From contig CALCNZ010000023.1 of the NCBI GenBank assembly GCA_937897625.1, positions 1-10,583 on the forward strand: DNA of 10,583 nt, in the 5' to 3' direction. Below the pieces are notes generated by a model. That model saw only the letters and a list, made by a program, of their open reading frames with translations, was not told the origin of the DNA and did not search any database. This DNA comes from an uncultured Flavobacteriales bacterium (GTDB lineage Bacteria; Bacteroidota; Bacteroidia; Flavobacteriales_D; Sanyastnellaceae). Position 1 is the first letter of the stretch, and each line of letters opens with the position of its first letter. Below are positions 6,242 to 10,583 of this stretch, piece after piece. Position numbers and translations under genes: made by a program.

Positions 6242-6730
6242 ATGAACTACTCGATTCAAGAAATTTGGGAATTACTGAAAGAAGTGGAAGACCCCGAGAT
6301 TCCTGTCTTGAATGTGGTTGAAATGGGCATTGTGCGCGATGTTCAGTTTGAAGACAACAAAGTTATCGTGCTCATAACACCTACCTATTCCGGTTGTCCG
6401 GCTATGCATGCCATAGAGCAAGACGTGCGTGAAATGTTGGTGGAAATGCATGTCGAAAATTTCGATGTCAAGACGATTCTTTCTCCAGCGTGGACTACAG
6501 ATTGGATGACGGAAGAAGCACGTGTTAAATTGGAAGCGTATGGCATTGCGCCGCCGCAAAAGGGCAGCGCAGATAAAAATCTTCTCATGGGCAAACTCCG
6601 CGATGTGCGCTGCCCGCGTTGCAAGTCTTCGCACACTTCCATGATCTCGCAATTCGGAAGCACCGCTTGCAAATCGCTCTACAAATGCGAAGACTGCAAA
6701 GAGCCATTTGATTATTTTAAGTGTATCTAA
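6242..6730 (+). CDS. paaD: Phenylacetate degradation protein PaaD (MIP18/DUF59 domain plus zinc ribbon)
   Basis: 162 residues from the ATG at 6242, one base after paaC. The frame is open back to 6194, but that extension (MRCNSCSALIRIQSGK) lies inside paaC and is unlike the family, so I reject it. Residues 4-90 form a MIP18/DUF59 domain (EVEDPEIPVLNVVEMGIV; TYSGCPAM with conserved C52). The C-terminal part has a zinc-ribbon pattern: C124-x2-C127, then C143, C149-x2-C152 and C161, including FGSTACKSLYKCEDCKEPF. PaaD is thought to help mature the iron-containing epoxidase, by analogy with Fe-S assembly proteins of this domain. Its 3' end overlaps the next ORF by 10 bases. The reductase paaE, which usually follows, is absent. 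Confidence 0.92.
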   Translation: MNYSIQEIWELLKEVEDPEIPVLNVVEMGIVRDVQFEDNKVIVLITPTYSGCPAMHAIEQDVREMLVEMHVENFDVKTILSPAWTTDWMTEEARVKLEAYGIAPPQKGSADKNLLMGKLRDVRCPRCKSSHTSMISQFGSTACKSLYKCEDCKEPFDYFKCI

Positions 6731-7020
6731 TCGAAGATTCTTCGAAAGGTGTTACGGAACGTTCTACTGAAAGTTCCACCGAAGGTTCTAGAAAATTGAA
6801 CGAAATCCCTTTCTCATCATACCCAAGCATTCATCAATGGTTGGTTGGAAGCACATTGGAAGAGCGACTGAAGCATCCGAGTATTCCGCAGATGAGAGCA
6901 GAGTACATGCCGCTTTCAACGTATTTGGTGAAATTCATTTTAGAGCAATCGAACTTCAACAAAATGTATCAGTCTGAATACGCCTTGAAGGAAGGCGTGC
7001 TGGCGCATTATTTAAATTAA
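6721..7020 (+). pseudogene. C-terminal fragment of an Ppx/GppA exopolyphosphatase-like protein
   Basis: This 99-codon ORF can only start at a GTG (6721) inside paaD, or at TTG 6796. Residues 27-99 resemble only the C-terminal end of Bacteroidota Ppx/GppA phosphatases: TLEERLKHPSIPQMRAEYMP (45-64) matches the family's S/TLEER-x-P-G-x-P-x-RA-x pattern, and SEYALKEGVLAHYL (85-98) matches its terminal S-x-Y-x-LKEGVL. The ATPase-fold catalytic domain, some 200 or more residues with the phosphate-binding loops, is missing. Residues 1-24 are Ser/Thr/Glu-rich, include a short tandem repeat, and match nothing I know. The fragment ends 9 bases before hldD. I read it as a 5'-deleted remnant abutting the paa genes; a translated single-domain protein is the alternative, since the frame is intact. 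The similarity is from memory, with no search run. Confidence 0.55.
6757..6792 (+). repeat. Three 12-nt tandem repeats (ERST-ESST-EGSR)
   Basis: GAACGTTCTACT (6757-6768), GAAAGTTCCACC (6769-6780) and GAAGGTTCTAGA (6781-6792) are in register with the reading frame of the Ppx-like fragment. A weaker fourth unit, AAAGGTGTTACG, precedes them (6745-6756). They lie exactly between the paaD overlap and the recognisable Ppx-like part. Confidence 0.6.
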
Positions 7021-7029
7021 ATTTGCAAC

Positions 7030-7998
7030 ATGATAATTGTAACAGGAGCAGCCGGATTCGTAGGATCGGCGTTGGTAGCGAGATTGAATGAAGATCGCTT
7101 TTTCGATTTGGTGTTGGTCGATGATTTTTCAAGAGAAGATCGAAAAAGAAATTGGGAAGGAAAGAAATACACGGCCATCGTTCACCGAGATGAATTTCCA
7201 GAATGGTTGGAGGCCAATCAAAATCAAGTGGAATGTGTTTTTCACATAGGCGCTCGCACAGATACAACCGAATTCAATGTTGAAATTTTCGATCGCCTAA
7301 ATCTTCATTACACACAATCGTTGTGGAAGACCTGCGCGAAACATGCCATTCCATTTATTTACGCTTCATCTGCGGCAACATATGGTGGAGGTGAGCACGG
7401 ATACAACGATGATCATGCGACCATTCCACAATTGCAACCGTTGAATCCATACGGACAGTCGAAGCAAGACTTCGACGTGTGGGCACTTCAACAAGAAGAA
7501 GCTCCTTACTTCTGGGCAGGCTTGAAGTTCTTCAATGTATACGGTCCGAATGAATACCACAAAGGCCGCATGGCCAGTGTCATTTGGCATACCTTCAATC
7601 AGATTGGAAAGTCAGGTGAAATGAAATTGTTCCGAAGTCACAATCCGAACTTCACAGACGGCGGGCAAATGCGCGACTTCGTTTATGTGAAAGATTTGGT
7701 GGAAGTACTCATGTTCTTAATGCATCACAGAAAGGATTCTGGCATTTATAATTTGGGAAGTGGAAAGGCGCGTACGTTCTTGGACTTGGCAACTGCCACG
7801 TTTCATTCAATGGGAAAAGAACCGAACATCTCTTTTGTAGATACGCCGGAAGACATTCGCGACAAGTATCAATACTTCACCGAAGCGAACATGAACAAGT
7901 TAATTTCAATAGGTTACACCAAACCATTTCATTCTTTAGAAGAAGGGGTGAAAGATTATGTAACGAATTATCTACAGCAAGATCTTAAAATCTATTGA
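7030..7998 (+). CDS. hldD: ADP-L-glycero-D-manno-heptose 6-epimerase
   Basis: Likely interconverts ADP-D-glycero- and ADP-L-glycero-manno-heptose, the last step of making the heptose donor for lipopolysaccharide inner core, in the cytoplasm. The 322 residues form a short-chain dehydrogenase/epimerase: NAD(P)-binding TGAAGFVGS (5-13), acidic VDDFS after strand 2, GARTDTTE (74-81, typical of this epimerase), SSAATYGGG (113-121), catalytic Y141 and K145 in YGQSK, and KFFNVYGPNEYHKGRMASV (166-184), which is near diagnostic for HldD over other sugar epimerases. Length fits the family. It starts 9 bases after the Ppx-like fragment, so it may be co-transcribed with paaBCD, although no functional link is evident. 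hldE/hldA partners are not in the window. Confidence 0.9.
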   Translation: MIIVTGAAGFVGSALVARLNEDRFFDLVLVDDFSREDRKRNWEGKKYTAIVHRDEFPEWLEANQNQVECVFHIGARTDTTEFNVEIFDRLNLHYTQSLWKTCAKHAIPFIYASSAATYGGGEHGYNDDHATIPQLQPLNPYGQSKQDFDVWALQQEEAPYFWAGLKFFNVYGPNEYHKGRMASVIWHTFNQIGKSGEMKLFRSHNPNFTDGGQMRDFVYVKDLVEVLMFLMHHRKDSGIYNLGSGKARTFLDLATATFHSMGKEPNISFVDTPEDIRDKYQYFTEANMNKLISIGYTKPFHSLEEGVKDYVTNYLQQDLKIY

Positions 7999-8055
7999 AG
8001 ACTTCGAACAAATAGAAGCTTCAGGTGATTTACCTTTATATCATTAAATATCAAT

Positions 8056-8481
8056 ATGAGCAAATTAGTATACGCCACAAGAAGAGAACGATTCAACGCA
8101 GCGCACAAATTGTGGCACGACGAGTGGGACGAGCAGAAAAACTTTGAAACGTTCGGGAAATGTTCTAATCCAAATTGGCACGGACACAACTACGAGTTAT
8201 TCATCACAGTGAAAGGGGTTCCTGATGAAACCACCGGATACTGCATGGATTTAAAATACCTGAGTGATATTGTGAAGACGCGTGTGATTAGCAAACTCGA
8301 TCACAAGAACCTGAACATGGATGTAGAATTCATGAAAGGAATGAAGACTTCAACAGAGAATGTTGCCATTGCAATTTGGGAACAGTTGGAAGAGTTAGTG
8401 AATGAAAAGGGATGTCAATTGCATTGCATCAAAGTAACAGAAACAGAAAATCAATACGTAGAATACTACGGAGGCAAATAA
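8056..8481 (+). CDS. 6-pyruvoyl-tetrahydropterin synthase-type enzyme (PTPS/QueD superfamily)
   Basis: 141 residues, T-fold enzyme acting on 7,8-dihydroneopterin triphosphate, the product of the next gene. The zinc ligands are H17 (NAAHKLW), H42 and H44. The catalytic cysteine is C36 in GKCSNPNWHGHNY; D82-H83 (KLDHKNLN) supply the catalytic pair, and E129 is the likely pterin anchor. The spacing is C-x5-HGHNY. In the published classification of COG0720 this is the PTPS-II (tetrahydrobiopterin-type) signature, whereas QueD enzymes of queuosine synthesis carry C-x3-HGH. I therefore favour 6-pyruvoyl-tetrahydropterin synthase, though automatic labels often say QueD. The stop overlaps the folE start by one base (TAATG). 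No sepiapterin reductase is in the window. Preceded by a 57-base gap after hldD. Confidence 0.87.
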   Translation: MSKLVYATRRERFNAAHKLWHDEWDEQKNFETFGKCSNPNWHGHNYELFITVKGVPDETTGYCMDLKYLSDIVKTRVISKLDHKNLNMDVEFMKGMKTSTENVAIAIWEQLEELVNEKGCQLHCIKVTETENQYVEYYGGK

Positions 8482-9047
8482 TGCACAATCAAAAAAGTAT
8501 AGAGAAAGCGGTAGAAGAAATTCTGGCTGCAGTGGGCGAGAATCCGCAACGTGAAGGATTATTAAAAACTCCTGAACGTGTGGCAAAGGCTTATGGCCAT
8601 TTGTTGAAAGGATACGAAGAGAGTGCAGACGACGTTTTGAACGGAGCCATATTTCATGAATCGTATTCTGAAATGGTTATCGTGAAAGACATTGAAGTCT
8701 ATAGTTTGTGCGAACATCACATGTTGCCTTTCTTCGGAAAAGCGCACGTGGCCTATATTCCAGATGGAAAAATTGTAGGTCTTAGCAAGATTCCGCGCGT
8801 AGTCGATGTCTTTTCAAGAAGACTTCAAGTACAAGAAAGACTGACAATAGAGATTCGAGATAGTATTCAAAAAGCACTGAATCCTGTCGGAGTGGCAGTA
8901 GTTTTGGATTGTCATCATCTTTGCATGCAGATGCGAGGTGTTGCGAAACAAAACAGCACCACCATTACAAGTGCATTCAGTGGTGAGTTTTTAACGAACG
9001 ACACAACAAGAAAGGAATTTGTAAGTTTACTTCAACTGAAAAAATAA
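8481..9047 (+). CDS. folE: GTP cyclohydrolase I
   Basis: 188 residues from the ATG at 8481. The frame is open back to 8412, but the extra residues are basic, lie in the preceding gene, and do not fit the family; the TAATG overlap supports 8481. It opens the GTP ring and forms 7,8-dihydroneopterin triphosphate, precursor of folate, biopterin and queuosine. Zinc ligands C77, H80 (SLCEHHMLPF) and C148 (CHHLCMQMRGV) are present, as are the catalytic histidines H79 and H146. Other family blocks are NPQREGLLKTPERVAKAY (21-38) and the substrate site LSKIPRVVDVFSRRLQVQER (101-120). All key residues are intact, so this is type IA. It is coupled to the PTPS-type gene, supporting one pterin pathway. Confidence 0.95.
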   Translation: MHNQKSIEKAVEEILAAVGENPQREGLLKTPERVAKAYGHLLKGYEESADDVLNGAIFHESYSEMVIVKDIEVYSLCEHHMLPFFGKAHVAYIPDGKIVGLSKIPRVVDVFSRRLQVQERLTIEIRDSIQKALNPVGVAVVLDCHHLCMQMRGVAKQNSTTITSAFSGEFLTNDTTRKEFVSLLQLKK

Positions 9048-9055
9048 ATTAAACC

Positions 9056-9769
9056 ATGAACAACAATTTAGAATTTAACGATGGCGTTTATGTAAATGAC
9101 AACGCTGTTTCAAAATCATTCGTTTCAAACGTATTCGCCTACATGGCTTTAGCCTTGGCTATTTCAGGAGCATTGGCGTATTTATTCGGGACAACCGATT
9201 TGATTTTTTCCTTAGTAACGAGATCAGGAATGACCACACTTGGTTGGGTGGTTATGTTCGCTCCATTTGCATTCATTCTTGCAATGAACTTCGGATTCAA
9301 TAAAATGTCATTCACCACATTACTTGCTGTATTCTTAGGATACGCAGCGGTTATGGGAATTAGCTTGAGCTTTATCTTTTTGGTATATGAATTTGGAGTA
9401 ATCACAAAGGTGTTCTTCATTACTGCTGGACTTTTCGGAGCCATGGCATTCATTGGGTATACTACCAAAACAGACTTAACGAAGTTCGGAGGTATTTTAA
9501 TGATGGCCGTTATTGGATTGGTGATTGCCTCTGTGGTGAACATGTTCATGAAGAGTTCTCAAATGGATTATATCATTTCTTGTGTGGGAGTATTAGTATT
9601 CACAGGACTTACCGCATATGACGTTCAGAAGATCAAGCGCATTGGAGCTGGAGTGGAGTTCGGAACAGCGGAAGCTTCGAAACTTGCCTTAATGGGTGCA
9701 CTTTCATTGTACTTAGACTTCGTGAACTTATTTATGTTCTTGTTGCGCGTTTTCGCAAGAAGAGACTAA
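9056..9769 (+). CDS. Bax inhibitor-1/YccA-family integral membrane protein
   Basis: 237 residues with a soluble N terminus of about 20 and seven hydrophobic segments at roughly 24-44, 60-78, 86-109, 116-134, 145-164, 172-188 and 209-232. The family signature lies near the C terminus: FTGLTAYDVQKIK (182-194), then LYLDFVNLFMFLLR. D189 and D221 are candidates for the aspartate pair that forms the pH sensor in the bacterial homologue YetJ. That protein is a calcium leak channel; in E. coli the relative YccA modulates FtsH proteolysis. Which role applies here cannot be told. It begins 8 bases after folE and is followed at 13 bases by a J-domain gene, so the three are probably co-transcribed. Confidence 0.9.
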   Translation: MNNNLEFNDGVYVNDNAVSKSFVSNVFAYMALALAISGALAYLFGTTDLIFSLVTRSGMTTLGWVVMFAPFAFILAMNFGFNKMSFTTLLAVFLGYAAVMGISLSFIFLVYEFGVITKVFFITAGLFGAMAFIGYTTKTDLTKFGGILMMAVIGLVIASVVNMFMKSSQMDYIISCVGVLVFTGLTAYDVQKIKRIGAGVEFGTAEASKLALMGALSLYLDFVNLFMFLLRVFARRD

Positions 9770-9782
9770 TATGTTGTGAAGC

Positions 9783-10331
9783 GTGAAAGATTACTACCAA
9801 ATATTGGGTGTCTCGAAAACCGCTTCTCAATCTGAAATTAAAACAGCTTACAGAAACGGGTGTAAGCAATTTCATCCCGACAAAAATGCGCATCCCGATG
9901 CGCATTTGCGTTTTATAGAAATTCATGAGGCCTATGAATTTCTTGGAGATGAAAAGCAACGCAAGGCTTATGATTTAGCTCGAATTAGAAAAGTAACTCC
10001 CAATTATGAGCAGTATTATCGGCAAAAAGAATATGCCGCTCGCAACCGAGCAAGAGAATACGCACGACAGGATTTCGAACAATTTAAAAAATCGAAATAT
10101 TACAAATTGGCTGTTGGAGTAAACAACGGATTCAATTATCTGTTTCTTTCAATTTGCCTGCTCATTATAGTTGTTCCTATTTACATGTACATTCTTCAAC
10201 AAGACTTGCCGGAAAAAGACCAGCGTCCGTTTATCGGATTCTTGGTTCCAATAGTTATGGGTTTCGCAATGGGTCTTTGGGCTTCCTATTATTGGTTTAT
10301 TAAGAAACAAGATATTTTCACAAATTCGTAA
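9783..10331 (+). CDS. Membrane-anchored J-domain (DnaJ-like) protein
   Basis: 182 residues. Residues 3-65 are a J domain: YYQILGVSKTASQSEIKTAY, HPD at 31-33 (the Hsp70-stimulating motif), then the helix III/IV part IHEAYEFLGDEKQRKAYD. No Gly/Phe-rich region, zinc fingers or DnaJ substrate domain follow. Instead there is a charged, Tyr/Arg-rich linker (70-108) and two membrane segments at about 117-138 and 150-172. It should be a type III J protein recruiting DnaK to the inner membrane. The start is GTG at 9783: an in-frame TGA lies at 9777-9779, and the translation from GTG begins exactly at the usual KDYYQILGV. A second HPD (37-39) follows six residues after the first. Substrate unknown. Confidence 0.87.
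   Translation: MKDYYQILGVSKTASQSEIKTAYRNGCKQFHPDKNAHPDAHLRFIEIHEAYEFLGDEKQRKAYDLARIRKVTPNYEQYYRQKEYAARNRAREYARQDFEQFKKSKYYKLAVGVNNGFNYLFLSICLLIIVVPIYMYILQQDLPEKDQRPFIGFLVPIVMGFAMGLWASYYWFIKKQDIFTNS
9917..9943. repeat. Perfect 10-bp inverted repeat inside the J-domain gene
   Basis: AGAAATTCAT (9917-9926), spacer GAGGCCT, ATGAATTTCT (9934-9943). It codes for the helix around EIHEAYEFL, so the symmetry may simply follow from the amino-acid sequence. If formed in mRNA it would be a 10-bp, AT-rich stem about 135 bases after the start. Confidence 0.4.
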
Positions 10332-10354
10332 ATTCGCTATTCACAAAAATCAGC

Positions 10355-10583
10355 ATGAAAAAAATCGCATTCAGTTTCCTCTTTGTAATTTCTTCTATTT
10401 ATTGCTTCGCTTATGAAGGAATGTGGATACCATCTGTGTTAAACGCTGCTTTCGATGATATGAAAGCGAACGGATTGAAATTGACGCAAGAAGAAATTTA
10501 TTCCATCAATCACACGTCTTTGAAAGACGGGATTGTCTTATTCGGCGGAGGTTGCACGGGAGAAATGGTTTCCGGCGAGGGTT
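10355..10583 (+). CDS. S46-family dipeptidyl-peptidase, N-terminal part (3' end outside window)
   Basis: The first 76 codons of a long gene cut by the right edge. A signal peptide (MKKIAFSFLFVISSIYCFA) is followed by YEGMWIPSVLN, then LKLTQEEIYSINHTSLKDGI and VLFGGGCTGEMVSGEG. This is the characteristic start of DPP7/DPP11-type S46 peptidases, whose mature chain begins with (D/E)EGMW(L/I)P. The chymotrypsin-like catalytic His follows shortly after this point in the family (TNHHCG), just beyond the window, so the triad cannot be checked. Such enzymes remove dipeptides from extracellular peptides in the periplasm of asaccharolytic and marine Bacteroidota. DPP7 and DPP11 preference depends on a residue far downstream. 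Starts 23 bases after the J-domain gene. Confidence 0.88.
   Translation, partial: MKKIAFSFLFVISSIYCFAYEGMWIPSVLNAAFDDMKANGLKLTQEEIYSINHTSLKDGIVLFGGGCTGEMVSGEG

Noticed and set aside
6272..6652. 126-codon open frame antisense to paaD
   Set aside because: His/Arg/Phe-rich composition and complete overlap with a confidently identified gene; no promoter or motif.
8412..8480. Extended N terminus for folE
   Set aside because: It lies in the preceding pterin gene in another frame, is Arg/Ser rich, and the ATG at 8481 with a TAATG overlap gives a normal family length.
8056..8481. QueD (queuosine) assignment
   Set aside because: The cysteine to HGH spacing is five residues with HGHNY, which points to the PTPS-II type, although the reaction is not proven by sequence.
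9139..9549. 136-codon open frame antisense to the Bax-inhibitor-1 gene
   Set aside because: It is a mirror of a strongly supported gene, with Asn/Pro/Lys-rich composition typical of a complementary-strand shadow and no recognisable motif.

Overview
The window looks like a piece of a Bacteroidota chromosome, most likely Flavobacteriales-like. The evidence is a secreted protein with a C-terminal Por/type IX secretion sorting domain, a Bacteroidota-type arginine decarboxylase and deoxyhypusine-synthase-like protein, a perfect TAnnTTTG promoter element, almost no Shine-Dalgarno sites, and an S46 dipeptidyl-peptidase start. The genus cannot be named from this sequence. All genes except one are on the + strand and tightly packed. 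There is no gene-free stretch over 300 bases, and I saw no tRNA, rRNA, CRISPR array, insertion sequence or phage gene.

Left region (1-3626): a polyamine-type cluster. It holds an arginine decarboxylase (cut by the left edge), an MscS channel whose start overlaps it by 8 bases, a deoxyhypusine-synthase-like protein, and a small protein with an extremely acidic tail. It ends in a textbook intrinsic terminator at 3600-3626. A perfect 9-bp inverted repeat lies just before the synthase start. The first ~500 bases are about 27% GC, against about 43% for the next 300 bases of the same gene. That points to intragenic recombination or an assembly chimera.

Middle region (3669-7020): a secreted two-Kazal-domain protein converges on a minus-strand Crp/Fnr-type regulator. 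The regulator is divergent from paaB-paaC-paaD of the phenylacetyl-CoA epoxidase. The catalytic subunit gene paaA and the reductase gene paaE are not in the window. paaD is followed, with overlap, by a short ORF that resembles only the C-terminal end of an Ppx/GppA exopolyphosphatase and is preceded by a small 12-nt tandem repeat. This looks like a gene remnant or a domain-only relic.

Right region (7030-10583): housekeeping and envelope genes. These are the heptose epimerase hldD, a 6-pyruvoyl-tetrahydropterin-synthase-type protein (C-x5-HGHNY motif, not the QueD-type C-x3-HGH) overlapping folE by one base, a Bax-inhibitor-1 membrane protein, a membrane-anchored J-domain protein with a GTG start, and the first 76 codons of an S46 peptidase cut by the right edge.

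I found no clearly new multi-gene system. The best leads are the composition break inside the decarboxylase gene, the Ppx tail fragment after paaD, paaBCD without paaA beside a cysteine-bearing Crp-like regulator and a dyad, the channel coupled to polyamine synthesis, and the inverted repeat before the deoxyhypusine-synthase-like gene.
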